DNA of 64,000 bases, taken from Leptospira stimsonii. GTDB taxonomy: Bacteria; Spirochaetota; Leptospiria; Leptospirales; Leptospiraceae. A program made the translations under genes and the position numbers. Location of the stretch: NCBI RefSeq assembly GCF_003545885.1, contig NZ_QHCT01000003.1, positions 433,501 to 497,500 on the forward strand. The letters run 5' to 3'. Below are positions 30,575 through 42,835 of the stretch, piece by piece. The notes under the pieces are model-generated. The model was not told the DNA's origin. It saw only the letters and a program-made list of their open reading frames with translations, and made no database searches. Every line of letters starts with the position of its first letter. Position 1 is the stretch's first letter.

Positions 30575-31692
30575 ATATACCTATTCGGTCCCTGTTCGAT
30601 CGAAAGTCCAAGTGCCTTTCTCGCATTGGCGACCCATTCTTCCCTACTTTCTTCCAAGATGGAGACTCCAAGATTGAGACCGACCGGGTGACTTTCCTTT
30701 TGTAAGGATTCGATCAGTTCCCGAAGATTTTTACTGAATACTTCCCATTCTTCCGGAGACAAAAAGAACGCGACCCGATCCTGACGGATTCTATAATAAC
30801 GAACCGGTTTACGAAGAATTTTCGAAGTCCAGAGGGACATCCATTTTAGAATATAAGGAAACGAAGACTCAGAGGTGATACTTGCAAATATTAGGATATT
30901 CTCATCCACTCGAATTTTGTCGACTTCGAACGCGTGGATATTTCCAAAACCGGTTTCCGGATCCGAGGATTCGAACTGAATCGATACTTGTTCCTCGTAT
31001 TCTTCCTTCCAGGATTGAAATTCCCTCGGATTCAAAAGTTTCCAATCGTTGGTAGCAAGTTTTAGATATCCGAAAGGAAGGATTCCGGTGGAAAGAGGAA
31101 TGAATGCAGATTCTTCCTGAAAACCCACCCTTCCTTGAAGGATTTCCTTCAAAGTTTTTTCGGATGGAGTCCATTCTTCCGCGGATTCGGGAAGATGAAA
31201 CAACCTTCCTCGTTTTGATGCCAGAAGGAGGGAAACGTTCCCGCTCAGAAAATAGAGCTCCGCGTTTTGAATCTTGGATCCAAGCTGTTCCAAAAATTTC
31301 TGATGAGCAAGAATCAGCTCCGGATGAGAAGGCACCTCTCTTTTCCAAGTGATCTGCGTTCTGTTTTGTCGAAAAGAATTTTCATTCGGTCTTACAGAAT
31401 GGTTGGGCCATTGTTCGGATGAAACCGGATTCTCCCTTTCTGATTTTATTTCCGGAAGATTCAAAGTTGCGTTTTTGTTTTCAGAAAATTCTTCTTTCCT
31501 CTTTTCTCTTACCGGTTTGTGAACACTTTCTTTGAGAACCAGACCGAAAAGGAATAAAAGCGAAATCGAAATTCCTCCCAAAATCAAGGTATCCCCGGTT
31601 AAGAATTCCTGAGTAAAACCGATCTGCTTGGTTTGTGCGAATAGGGATCGATTAAAAAAAACGAAAATGATTCCGAAATATTGGATTTTCAT
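30565..31692 (-). CDS. Membrane protein with degenerate GGDEF-like domain
   Basis: The product has 375 residues from ATG 31692. A signal-like N-terminus (residues 1-20, ending FAQ) is followed by a membrane helix at about 31-55 and a long Lys/Glu/Asn-rich linker. The C-terminal ~140 residues keep the GGDEF scaffold: ETGFGNIHAFE, ILIFASITSESS, then YYRIRQDRVAFFLSPEE at the active site, VGLNLGVSILEESREEWVANARKALGL and GPNRYICL. The GGDEF motif itself is replaced by QDRVA, so catalytic activity is very unlikely. It may act as a c-di-GMP sensor or scaffold for the co-translated CheX-like protein (inference). Confidence 0.65.
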
Positions 31693-31703
31693 AAGCTGAG
31701 TGC

Positions 31704-31720
31704 CGTTAATATAGTTAACG
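31704..31720. promoter_or_regulatory. Inverted repeat CGTTAA-N5-TTAACG between divergent genes
   Basis: The 6-bp arms lie in the 59-bp space between the starts of the degenerate GGDEF gene (31692, minus) and the methyltransferase gene (31752, plus). The site could be an operator or overlapping promoter, but no regulator is assigned. Confidence 0.35.
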
Positions 31721-31751
31721 GGCAGATTCCGATACCTCTGAACCAATTTTT

Positions 31752-32495
31752 ATGAAGTTGTACAACGAACTCGCAGAATTCTACTTTGATATCGAAAAAC
31801 CGGCCCGCAAGATCGATTCCGAAGCCAAGTTCTTGGATCGTCTTTTCCGCAAACACAGAATCATGACGATTCTGGATATGGGTTGTGGAACGGGAGAACA
31901 CGTTCGTTATTTCCAATCCCTCGGTTATAGACCGAAAGGAATCGATTCTTCCTCGCGTATGATCGACGTCGCGAAAAAAAGATATTCTCATTGTAAGTTC
32001 GACGTCGCCCCGATGCAGAAATATCAATCCGGTTTTCTTTTGGATTGTGTCATCAGTCTTTTCGGTTCGTTTAACTATCTCTTAACGAACGAAGAGATCG
32101 ACTCGACTCTCAAACTCATCGAACAAAATTTGAAACCCGCCGGTCTTGCAATTTTGGAAGTCTGGAACGCGGAACCTCTCAGGGCGATCAAAAGAAAACC
32201 GATCACTCCGGTCGCTCAGATCAAATCTCAAAACGCAACGATCCAAAGAAACAGGGGCTTTCGTCTGGTCAGGGCCGATACCTCCACAATGGTGGAAGTC
32301 AATTATATCTACCAGATCAACACTCGTGAAATCAGAGATAAACACGTTATGCGTGTTTTCTATCTTCCCGAAATCGAAAAGATGATCCTCAGACATAAAT
32401 TCGAAATCATGCACGTCTACTCGGGTTTTAACGAAACCAAATTTAAGAATTCCGCCGGAAGAATGATTCTCGTTTTAAAACGAAAAAGTGCGTAG
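31752..32495 (+). CDS. Class I SAM-dependent methyltransferase
   Basis: The product has 247 residues. Motif I is TILDMGCGTGEHVRYF (residues about 38-53), followed by GIDSSSRMIDVAKKRY (motif II) and a motif IV-like CVISLFGSFNYLL near residues 99-111. The layout is that of small-molecule methyltransferases of the Methyltransf_25 type. No signal peptide. The substrate cannot be inferred, and the following 273 bp contain no gene on this strand. Confidence 0.8.
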   Translation: MKLYNELAEFYFDIEKPARKIDSEAKFLDRLFRKHRIMTILDMGCGTGEHVRYFQSLGYRPKGIDSSSRMIDVAKKRYSHCKFDVAPMQKYQSGFLLDCVISLFGSFNYLLTNEEIDSTLKLIEQNLKPAGLAILEVWNAEPLRAIKRKPITPVAQIKSQNATIQRNRGFRLVRADTSTMVEVNYIYQINTREIRDKHVMRVFYLPEIEKMILRHKFEIMHVYSGFNETKFKNSAGRMILVLKRKSA

Positions 32496-32768
32496 CGTCT
32501 TTTTCTTTTTCGATCCTACCAGAATCGATCGTCCTTCTTTCTTTTCGTCTCAAAACCCTTTTTCTTTTTTGAGTCTGAGCCATAAAATAGAAACGAAACA
32601 TGGTAAGAATTCTGACAGGAACGAATTCATTCGTCTTCCGTGAGAATTTTTCTTCGATTGCAGAAGGAAACGTTCACACAAATTCCGGTTTTGCATTTTA
32701 GTTTTACTGATTCCACCGAAGCGGAAATACGAAACTCGAAGACAAAAATTTTCCTCTTTGCAAAACTT

Positions 32769-32966
32769 TCAAAAATACGAAGAAAAAAATTCTTTCGCTC
32801 CTACTTTTGGCCGAACAACTGAGTTCGCTTCTTTTCGCTCCAGTTTTACGGAAAGAATTTTAAATTCGGTCCTGGCGCAGTTTGTTAAAAGTAAGAGAGA
32901 AATCGCAAAGGCAATTCTTAAGATCGAGAGTGTTTTTCGTTTTTTTGGATCGTGACTTGTTTTCAA
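32769..32966 (-). CDS. Small putative lipoprotein (TTG start)
   Basis: The product has 65 residues. The start is TTG 32966, chosen because CGGGAGAA lies 4 bases upstream and the resulting N-terminus is a model lipoprotein signal: basic KTSHDPKKRK, hydrophobic LSILRIAFAISLLLL and lipobox LLTNC (C30). The mature peptide is only ~35 residues and Lys/Arg-rich. A longer open frame on the same strand starting further upstream lacks a ribosome site. No homologue is recognised. Confidence 0.45.
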   Translation of the reverse strand: MKTSHDPKKRKTLSILRIAFAISLLLLTNCARTEFKILSVKLERKEANSVVRPKVGAKEFFSSYF

Positions 32967-33187
32967 TCGGTTCTCCCGTTTTGATCTCGTATCGGATTCC
33001 AATGGAACAACAAGTCGAGATCCGAGGTTGAACATTGTTTTTATCTTTTCGCGAAAAGGAAATCTTCCGAGTTCCCTCAAAAAAAAGGGAACTCTTTCTG
33101 GTCGAAAATGCAGAAGAGGATTCGATTCCTTCAAAAAGTCCTTGCCCAACGTAAAGAAAGACTCATCTATTAGCTCGGGAGAATTTT

Positions 33188-34595
<1,408 letters not shown>

Positions 34596-34606
<11 letters not shown>

Positions 34607-35039
34607 GTTTAGAATCTAGATTTCCGGTAAGCAAGATGTCCGTCTTGTTTACTTGAAACTGAGAGGGAAGATGAGAACTGAGAGAAAGAAGAGATGGATC
34701 GATATCGTGAAACTTTCCCGAGGCCTCGTCGAAAAAGTGATAGTGATCCACGATATTGCTGTCGTAGACCGATTTTCCCAGACAGGAGAATTTGAATTCC
34801 CTCAAAAGTCCGGCGCTTACGAGAATGTTTAACGTATTGTAGACAGTCGCCAGGCTCATCTTAAAGGAACGGCTGTCCACCCATTCTTTTACTTCTTCGG
34901 CTGTGGGGTGGTCCGCTTCGCAGAGCACATACTGGCAAATGGAAATTCTTTGCATCGTTGGCTGGATGGAGACAGACTTCAATCTCTGTTCGATCTCGGT
35001 CGGGGTCAGACAGGCTTTTTTTGTAAACAACGCTTCCAT
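34596..35039 (-). CDS. Fur/PerR-family metal-dependent regulator without CxxC sites
   Basis: The product has 147 residues. The winged-helix DNA-binding domain (residues about 11-85) includes QPTMQRISICQYVL and SLATVYNTLNILVSAGL, the Fur-family recognition helix. The dimer domain has VDHYHFFDEASGKFHDID, where DHYH replaces the usual HHDH and the CxxCGxV stretch is absent. There are no paired CxxC, so the structural zinc of classical Fur is missing, as in leptospiral PerR proteins. It could be a PerR-type peroxide sensor (PerRB-like, inference from known leptospiral paralogues). It is convergent with lpdA. Confidence 0.8.
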
Positions 35040-35251
35040 TCTTTTTGAAATCCCTTAAGGGAAGACCTTCTATCCATCTGACATCCGCAAATTCCGTTTT
35101 TGCACAATTTATTTGCGGAGCGGCTTAAGAAACCATTCTCTTTCTTGAAAAATTCTGCAATCTAAAAAAGTTCGCAAAATGGAATGCCACAAATCGGAAA
35201 AAAAAGACAAAGAGATTCTTTTTCCTTTTACTCTTGCTTCTAAATCCTGAA

Positions 35252-35282
<31 letters not shown>

Positions 35283-35283
35283 T

Positions 35284-36756
<1,473 letters not shown>

Positions 36757-36798
36757 ATAAGTTTTTTCTCGATGCCCCTCTCTTTTTGGGAGGGGTGT

Positions 36799-36948
36799 TG
36801 CAGGAGTTCCTACACGGGAATTTTTTCTTGCAAAATTAGAATTTTGTGATATAGGAAAGTTTCCGGAATTTTTCCCGCCCCCCACCCCTCCACCCAAGAT
36901 TTGGGTGGGGCTCGCGACTTTTATGGAGCATTGTCGTAGCTCCGATGG
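36799..36948 (+). repeat. Dispersed G/C-rich repeat, copy A
   Basis: It begins with CAGGAGTTCCTAC, contains CTTGCAAAA, CCACCCAAG-ATT-TGGGTGG as a near-perfect hairpin, and ends GTCGTAGCTCCGAT. Same order as the pair at 1565-1836. The stretch 36757-36798 has a CCCCTC/GAGGGG inverted repeat without a T tract. Confidence 0.75.
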
Positions 36949-37006
36949 TTTTTTTAGGGCCCCTTCGACCTCGGGGCAAGGTTTTGCGTTTTCGAGAGTG
37001 GTTTCG

Positions 37007-37166
37007 TAGGAGTTCCTACAGAGAATCAAAAAGAGAATTCTCCTTGCAAGCATTCGGTTTTTCTGATAAAGAAAAGTCACCTTGAAATTTTTCCGCCCCC
37101 CACCCCTCCACCCAAGATTTGGGTGGGGCGCGCGACTTTCACGACCAAGTCTGTAGGAGTTCCTAC
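37007..37166 (+). repeat. Dispersed G/C-rich repeat, copy B, bounded by two 14-bp palindromes
   Basis: It is bracketed by GTAGGAGTTCCTAC at 37007-37020 and again at 37153-37166. The interior has CTTGCAAGC, TTTTTCCGCCCCCCACC and CCACCCAAGATTTGGGTGGGG. Together with copy A, most of the 489-bp gap after the antiporter gene is repeat; the rest shows no gene. Confidence 0.75.
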
Positions 37167-37245
37167 AAATTAAATTCCCGCAAAAAAAGATTGTCTTCGC
37201 TCTTTAAGTCCGTTTTCCGAAAAATTTATGGCAAATTCCTCACTT

Positions 37246-37899
37246 TCAAAAAGTGGAAGATTCGATCCAGTGTTCCAACTCCAAGAACGAAGAAACAAAT
37301 TCCAAATTTTCGTTTTGAAAAAGTTTTGCAGAATGTTCTTCGTGAGCCATCCCTAAAAATCGCAAGCCCGCGCCGGTCGAAGCGACCGCATCCCCGATCG
37401 TATCTCCGACATAGAGAATCTCAGAAGAATCTAATTTTCTCTTTCGCGCTTCTTCTATAATCGGAAGAAACACATTCGGATCGGGCTTGTGGATGATTGT
37501 ATCTTCCGCCGTTTGAATCGCGAAAAAAGAATTCTTCGAAAACGAAAAACCTTCGATTTCTTTCAAAACTCTTCTTCCGCTGGAAGAGGAAAGAATTCCA
37601 AAAAGAAAATGCGAGTTGTATTTTTGTAAGAAGTCCTCGGCGCCCGGAAACGTAAGATTCGGATCTCTTTCGCAAAAAGAATGATACTCTTCCCAGAGCG
37701 ACTCCAGATCTTCGGCATGTTTTTTGTAGATTCTCCTTAAAAATTCATCTCCCGGCAGACCCCATGCCTCGTCGATTTGCACATCCGTCAAATCGAATTG
37801 AAACTTTTCTTTCGCGAGATTTTTCAAGGTCCGATAACGAATTTTTCTCGTCTGCACGAGAGTATCATCGTAATCAAAAAGAATGGCTTTGAGTTTCAT
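37246..37899 (-). CDS. HAD-superfamily phosphatase
   Basis: The product has 217 residues. Motif I FDYDDT (D9, D11), motif II ILSSSSG near residue 103, a conserved Lys in HKPDPNVF near residue 138, and motif IV YVGDTIGDAVAS near 164. It fits the pyrophosphatase/phosphoglycolate phosphatase branch with a helical cap. The substrate is unknown. The start is ATG 37899 and a 200-bp gap precedes it upstream. Confidence 0.8.
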   Translation of the reverse strand: MKLKAILFDYDDTLVQTRKIRYRTLKNLAKEKFQFDLTDVQIDEAWGLPGDEFLRRIYKKHAEDLESLWEEYHSFCERDPNLTFPGAEDFLQKYNSHFLFGILSSSSGRRVLKEIEGFSFSKNSFFAIQTAEDTIIHKPDPNVFLPIIEEARKRKLDSSEILYVGDTIGDAVASTGAGLRFLGMAHEEHSAKLFQNENLEFVSSFLELEHWIESSTF

Positions 37900-38017
37900 T
37901 CTTCCAATTTATTTTTTACTCATTCTTTGCACATACGAAACGGCAAATTCTATATTAAAATAATATGATTCTTTTTTTTTCAAATGAGAATCATATCTTC
38001 CGAAAAGAACTTGAAAT

Positions 38018-38032
38018 CGGACTTCAAGTCCG
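38018..38032. repeat. Near-palindrome CGGACTTCAAGTCCG
   Basis: The arms CGGACTT and AAGTCCG flank a single C. The same core occurs at 8735-8750 and 12739-12753, always in an intergenic position; role unknown. Confidence 0.5.
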
Positions 38033-38122
38033 TTCCGAGCAAGCTTACGGCGAAAGTTTCCATGGATAAAATCATGTCCGAAAAATCATTTCTTCCGTGA
38101 AGGATCGAACAAAATGAACTTT

Positions 38123-39121
38123 TCATTTTTTTGATTCGTCCGCAGGAAGAAAAATCACCGAATCGATCTTCTTTCCCTTTTCCGAGTCAATATAATTGAT
38201 CTCAATCTTTCTCTCCGATGCGGGTTTGTATAAAATCAAAGCGGATATCATATCATAGACGGTCAGTGAATAATCCACGGCCGTGACCACGGCTTGGAAG
38301 ACGAGAAATCTGGATTTCGTAACGGGTTTGACTTCTCTTTCTTTTCCAGCGGCCATCCATTTGTAGATTCTTGTGGAACGATTCACCTCTTTCAAATGAT
38401 CCAAATCCAATTTTACTTCGGGAAGAACTGCCTCGGTCTGACGAAAAGAAACCTTCACAGGAATCTTTTTTTCGCCCGATTCTCTTAGCGCTTGCGAGAG
38501 TTGCAAGTCGAACGTGTCGTCGTCGAGATATTCGATCTCGTTACAATTCGAAAAAACCGTATCACAAATATCTCCGTATTTTCGGTGAACAAAGTAGACG
38601 AGAAATATATTCAACGTTTCGGGATGATACAAAACCTTCGCGTGATAATCGGAAGTCCTTCTATAATAAATCTTTCGATACACTCTCTTAAAAACGTCCC
38701 AACCGACGAGACCGAGATCCTTTAAAAAGGGAGGTTCGGGAAGTTGAAACGATCGAATCGCGATATGGAGTCTTTCGATCGCAACCTTCCCGTCCCTTTT
38801 GGAAATCTCCTCCAGAACCGTACGAATATCATCCAAATCCGAAGAATCGATTTTGCGAGCAGAGCCGGAAGTATCGATTAGAATCTTCCCCGCATTCTCG
38901 GACATCAATTGAGAGATTTTCGACTTCACACCTTCCGCGAGAATGTCTTCGAGTTTCAGGGAAATACAATCGTTCGGGTGACAGGAAATTTGTTCCTCAT
39001 AGACTGCATCTACATTCGGCAAAGAATTCGGAAAACTCTCCGCATCTAGGAAGGATTGGAAGAAGAGAAAAATAAGAAGTACGAAAAGAAAAATGGCCCT
39101 GGAAGGAAATGAATAACGCAT
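38123..39121 (-). CDS. Exported hypothetical protein
   Basis: The product has 332 residues with a signal peptide (residues about 1-28, FFQSFLDAES). The mature region has paired Cys in EEQISCHPNDC (about 47-52) and two in the DICDTVFSNCNE stretch, suggesting disulfides and export. Secondary-structure-like blocks (KILIDTSGSARKIDSSDLDDIRTVL) recall a regular alpha/beta fold, but no family is recognised. It is the only gene between the HAD and XRE genes on this strand. Confidence 0.55.
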   Translation of the reverse strand: MRYSFPSRAIFLFVLLIFLFFQSFLDAESFPNSLPNVDAVYEEQISCHPNDCISLKLEDILAEGVKSKISQLMSENAGKILIDTSGSARKIDSSDLDDIRTVLEEISKRDGKVAIERLHIAIRSFQLPEPPFLKDLGLVGWDVFKRVYRKIYYRRTSDYHAKVLYHPETLNIFLVYFVHRKYGDICDTVFSNCNEIEYLDDDTFDLQLSQALRESGEKKIPVKVSFRQTEAVLPEVKLDLDHLKEVNRSTRIYKWMAAGKEREVKPVTKSRFLVFQAVVTAVDYSLTVYDMISALILYKPASERKIEINYIDSEKGKKIDSVIFLPADESKK

Positions 39122-39201
39122 TCTTTTGTTTGTCCTAAAAGGAATTATCCGGAGAATTCTCCTTCTCAGACAAAGAATGGAAAGATCTTTTTTTTAAGAA
39201 A

Positions 39202-39816
39202 TCAGTTGATTTCGTCTCTGTAATCCATCACCAAATACATCAGCGTTTCCTGATCCGTTGGATTGGAATACTCATGAGGAATATCGGCTCTAAAAAAAAC
39301 GGAGTCTTTTGGTTCGAGTTCTACGACTTTCTCTCCAACTCGGAGACGAAGTTTTCCGGAAACGACTACGATGTTTTCGGTGGTTCCGGATTGATGCGAT
39401 TCGGCGACTTCGATTCCACCCGGCTTTAGAATGAGTTCGTAGAATTCGGTTTTCCGATTTCCATTATAAGGAAAAAGAGCCCGACTGGAAAAAACCTTCG
39501 AACTGGAAAACAAAACCTTTGTGTTTTCCGCCTTCATCACGATCACACCTTCGGTGCCTTTTTCTTTCAGAAGTTCACTAAACGGAACATTCAGACCATT
39601 CGCAATTTTCCAAAGAACGGAAATTGTAGGAACACTCTTCCCTTGTTCGATTTGGGAAAGCATCGCTCTACTGACTCCACAACGAGAGGCCAGCTTATCT
39701 AAGGAAAATCCTTTTGTATGGCGGATGAGTTTTAGATTTTCTTTGACGACTTCCGTGATGTGTTCGCTGGAGGGAAGGTCTTTCCCTGCTTCCAATTCTT
39801 CCGTTGCTGGGTTCAT
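39202..39816 (-). CDS. XRE-family regulator with C-terminal cupin domain
   Basis: The product has 204 residues. Residues about 28-85 are a Cro/C1-type helix-turn-helix ([40 protein letters not shown]). Residues about 125-198 form a cupin barrel, with [23 protein letters not shown] and [14 protein letters not shown]. This HTH-cupin class regulates nearby metabolic genes after binding a small ligand. It is divergent from the SRPBCC gene at 39940, with the palindrome 39892-39905 between them. Confidence 0.87.
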   Translation of the reverse strand: MNPATEELEAGKDLPSSEHITEVVKENLKLIRHTKGFSLDKLASRCGVSRAMLSQIEQGKSVPTISVLWKIANGLNVPFSELLKEKGTEGVIVMKAENTKVLFSSSKVFSSRALFPYNGNRKTEFYELILKPGGIEVAESHQSGTTENIVVVSGKLRLRVGEKVVELEPKDSVFFRADIPHEYSNPTDQETLMYLVMDYRDEIN

Positions 39817-39891
39817 TTCTTTATTTTTGTCTAATATAGCAGAAATCTGTCAATCCAAAACTCCACGCTGGAAAAAAATAGACTTGTTTTA

Positions 39892-39905
39892 ATAATCGCG
39901 ATTAT
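39892..39905. promoter_or_regulatory. 14-bp palindromic operator candidate
   Basis: ATAATCGCGATTAT is a perfect palindrome in the 123-bp space between the divergent XRE-cupin and SRPBCC genes, about 35 bp upstream of the SRPBCC start. The position suits autoregulation by the XRE-cupin protein (inference). Confidence 0.5.
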
Positions 39906-39939
39906 AATAATTTTATTTATAATTAATTTGAGGCAAACG

Positions 39940-40356
39940 ATGAAACGGATTCAACACGAAGAAATTACGAAAGCAAGTCCGACCCAACTTTGGAAAATCT
40001 ATCAGGACGTTTCCAATTGGAAAACCTGGGATCATGAAATCGAAGAATCCTTTTTAAAAGGGGATTTCAAAGTCGGAAGTAAGGGAATGCTCAAACCGAA
40101 AGGCGGACCAAAAACTTGGTTTCGTTTGATGGAAGTCAGAGATCAAGAACTCTTTTCCGATCTCACCCATCTTCCGCTCTGCAAACTCGAATTCAGACAC
40201 GAGTTAATTCCTACCAATTCCGGAACCAAGTTTGTACATACGGTTACCTTTTCGGGTCCGCTTTCCTTCTTGTTTTCCAGAGTGATCGGGAATAAGATTC
40301 GGGAAGAATTACCGGGTGCAATGAAGTATCTCGCAAGACTCGCCGAAGCCGCGTAA
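39940..40356 (+). CDS. SRPBCC-superfamily (START-like) protein
   Basis: The product has 138 residues from ATG 39940, preceded by TTTGAGG about 8 bases upstream; a TTG four codons upstream is in frame. The helix-grip pattern is shown by QLWKIYQDVSNWKTWDHEIEES, GDFKVGSKGMLKP and KFVHTVTFSGPLSFLFSRVIGNKI, matching polyketide-cyclase/dehydrase-type proteins. Members bind hydrophobic ligands or act as cyclases; the ligand here is unknown. It is probably under control of the divergent XRE-cupin regulator. Confidence 0.78.
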   Translation: MKRIQHEEITKASPTQLWKIYQDVSNWKTWDHEIEESFLKGDFKVGSKGMLKPKGGPKTWFRLMEVRDQELFSDLTHLPLCKLEFRHELIPTNSGTKFVHTVTFSGPLSFLFSRVIGNKIREELPGAMKYLARLAEAA

Positions 40357-40385
40357 TGCGGTTTTCGGTTTCAAACCAAAAATCT

Positions 40386-41555
40386 TTAGTTTGTTTTGGC
40401 CGCGATCGACAAGACGGAAGGACCCGGGATTCCACTCTGAGTGATCGGAATCAATTTCCAATCATTCGGAGCTCCCGTTGAGGAAACGGCAAACGTGGAA
40501 GGATTACTTGCGCCCGTTCCAGTGGATCCCAACGCAATTAATTTTAATCCGACATTGTAAGTCGCCGCTGTCCAGTGTAACCCGAGACAACCGCCGACTT
40601 CAATCGGTGTACCGGAAAAACCGATCCACCCCGAAAGTCCGCTCGGATCGGAAGTGTAGTCTAACGTGCATACGTTTCCGAAGACGAATATTCGATCCTC
40701 ACCTTCAACAATCGTGTTGATTCGCGTAGAAGTTGTCGTTGCGGTTTGAGGTCCCCAAAGTGTTCCGTTAAAAACACTGAGGGCACCTCCTCCGTTCGCG
40801 TCGTCACCGTAGGAAATGACGTTTCCGGATTTTAGAGCGAATACCTTCTTCTTACTACTCGGTATATTCGGAAGAATGTCACCGTCTCCGTTCTGAGACC
40901 AAGTGCCCTTATCCGAGTCGTACTTGGAAATATTCCCCGTAACGGAATTGGTAAAACCGTAATAGACCATCAAATGAACACCGTCAAACGATGTCGTATT
41001 CGCGGAGTCCGGAGTATTGTTCGCCCCACCGGTATCGATCGGAAAGTATTGCCAGGAAACGCCGTCCGTGGATTTTAATCCGTAAAAGGGAACGCTCGTT
41101 CCTGCTCCTTCTTTTTCTCCACCCACCCAAAACGTTCCGTTTCCAAAAGTCACGGAGGAGAGTTGAAAATTCGAATTCCCTCCCCCGTTGTTCGCGCAAG
41201 TCCAACGAGTCCAAGATTCTCCATCCTGACTTGACCAAAGTCCGCACCCAGAACCGGGGCTTAACGTACCCACCGCAACCCATGTCTTATTTCCGTATGC
41301 CACGGAACGAATGCTACCTCCGTTGCAGGATGGAAAGCGAGTCGAACTATAAGACCAAACGTTCCCGTCCAAAGAATACCAGGACGCACAGGATTCTCCG
41401 GTGGCTACAAACGGATATTTTTCCGTGTTCGAAGATGCAAGGCTCCATATGATTTGCCCGAGGATCGCGGAAGGATTGGAAGAATCGAAACTGAATTTGT
41501 GCGCCTCGGCGCAAGACACAGAGCAAAGAAGAAAAATCGAAATCGAAACGTTCAT
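40386..41555 (-). CDS. Sialidase-like beta-propeller lipoprotein 1
   Basis: The product has 389 residues from ATG 41555. The signal peptide ends in LLCSVSC (C15 in the mature start). The mature protein has repeated short Trp-Ser blades such as YSLDGNVWSYSSTRFPSC, SVAYGNKTWVAVG, LWSSQDGESWTRWTC and STDGVSWQYFP, typical of exo-alpha-sialidase/BNR-like propellers. About ten Cys occur, likely forming disulfides. It is paralogous to the next gene upstream (41639-42835) and the two are tandem duplicates. No catalytic residues are assigned. Confidence 0.7.
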   Translation of the reverse strand: MNVSISIFLLCSVSCAEAHKFSFDSSNPSAILGQIIWSLASSNTEKYPFVATGESCASWYSLDGNVWSYSSTRFPSCNGGSIRSVAYGNKTWVAVGTLSPGSGCGLWSSQDGESWTRWTCANNGGGNSNFQLSSVTFGNGTFWVGGEKEGAGTSVPFYGLKSTDGVSWQYFPIDTGGANNTPDSANTTSFDGVHLMVYYGFTNSVTGNISKYDSDKGTWSQNGDGDILPNIPSSKKKVFALKSGNVISYGDDANGGGALSVFNGTLWGPQTATTTSTRINTIVEGEDRIFVFGNVCTLDYTSDPSGLSGWIGFSGTPIEVGGCLGLHWTAATYNVGLKLIALGSTGTGASNPSTFAVSSTGAPNDWKLIPITQSGIPGPSVLSIAAKTN

Positions 41556-41638
41556 TTTACGAATCATTTTGAATCAGTGACCATTCCCATCGCGAAGATA
41601 AAAAACTGTGAACTCTACTCGAGATTCTTTGTTTCTAT

Positions 41639-42835
41639 CTATTTAGTAGCAATTCCTAATATACTTGGTCCAGGAGAGCCCGCATCCGGTTGCGAAACGA
41701 CTGACCAATCCCCGGGAAGTCCCGTTTTAGAATAACTGAATGCGGTTGGAATACTTCCGGTTACCCGAGCCCCTGCGACAAACAAATTCAATGAAGAATT
41801 GTACGAGGAAGACAACCAATCCAAACGGGAACAGTTGGACATTTCCGGAGCAGGCACTCCGACCGGCGGGTGCCAAACTTGAGCGGTCAGATCGTAATAA
41901 TCGAGTGTGCATTGATTTCCGAAGACGATGATCTTATCCGTTCCTTCGACTGCCGATTGGATAAAACCGGGAACACCCGTATTCAAAGTCGCACTGGATC
42001 CGATCCCGGCGATCGTATTTGCTATTTTTGTAATACTCGCGGTGGGATTGGTATCATCATTCCCTCCGTAAACCAAAATCTTCCCGGATTTGAGGGCGAG
42101 AATTCCCGTCTTAAAAGTAGAAGCAGTGGCGATAGAAATCGAAGCACTTGCTGTTGACGGCACAGACATCTGAACTACTTCGTGATTCACATTGTGCAAG
42201 CCGCTAAAATAAACTTCCGAATGGACGGAACTGTAAGAACTAGAAAAATAATAATCGGATCCGATATAAGTGGATCCATCGGGAATCGAAAGAAACTGCC
42301 ATGTAGAACCGTCGCTTGAAATCTGTCCGTAAAAACCGACGCCGGTCTGAGAAGCGATATGTTCTCCCGCGGCAAAGAAAAAACCTCCCCCGAAGGTGAC
42401 CGTATAAAGGTTTCGAACGACCGAGGTCGGCGCACCGCTGACGGAAACCGTCCCCGCCGCACAGTTTGCTTTAGCCCATGTCTCTCCGTCTTTGCTCGAC
42501 CAAATCGAACAACCTCCATTGGCAGTAAGAGCTCCTACGGCGACCCAGGTCCCGTTCCCAAAGGTCACGCTGGAAACGGCCCCATCCACACATCCAGGAA
42601 AGCGGGAATTACTGAATTTCCAATTGCTACCGTCCGAGCTCGTCCAGGAAGAACAATTGCTTCCGACTGCGACAAAGCGCAATTCGGAATCGGCATTGGA
42701 AGGAATGGAAGCAATCGTCCAGCCAATTTGGACTAAAATGGCAAGAGGATTTGTAGAATCCAAACTGAATTTATCTGCTTGTGCGCAAGAGGAAAAAAAC
42801 AGAGTCAGAATGATGCTCGGTAACGCCCTTTTCAT
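41639..42835 (-). CDS. Sialidase-like beta-propeller lipoprotein 2
   Basis: The product has 398 residues with signal peptide and lipobox FFSSCAQ (C17). Blades match the downstream paralogue: SWTSSDGSNWKFSNSRFPGC, SVTFGNGTWVAVG, IWSSKDGETWAKANC, ISSDGSTWQFLS and KIIVFGNQCTLDYY. The spacing of Cys residues is the same in both proteins. It is transcribed just upstream of paralogue 1 with an 83-bp gap, which suggests a recent local duplication. A surface role is plausible but unproven. Confidence 0.7.
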   Translation of the reverse strand: MKRALPSIILTLFFSSCAQADKFSLDSTNPLAILVQIGWTIASIPSNADSELRFVAVGSNCSSWTSSDGSNWKFSNSRFPGCVDGAVSSVTFGNGTWVAVGALTANGGCSIWSSKDGETWAKANCAAGTVSVSGAPTSVVRNLYTVTFGGGFFFAAGEHIASQTGVGFYGQISSDGSTWQFLSIPDGSTYIGSDYYFSSSYSSVHSEVYFSGLHNVNHEVVQMSVPSTASASISIATASTFKTGILALKSGKILVYGGNDDTNPTASITKIANTIAGIGSSATLNTGVPGFIQSAVEGTDKIIVFGNQCTLDYYDLTAQVWHPPVGVPAPEMSNCSRLDWLSSSYNSSLNLFVAGARVTGSIPTAFSYSKTGLPGDWSVVSQPDAGSPGPSILGIATK

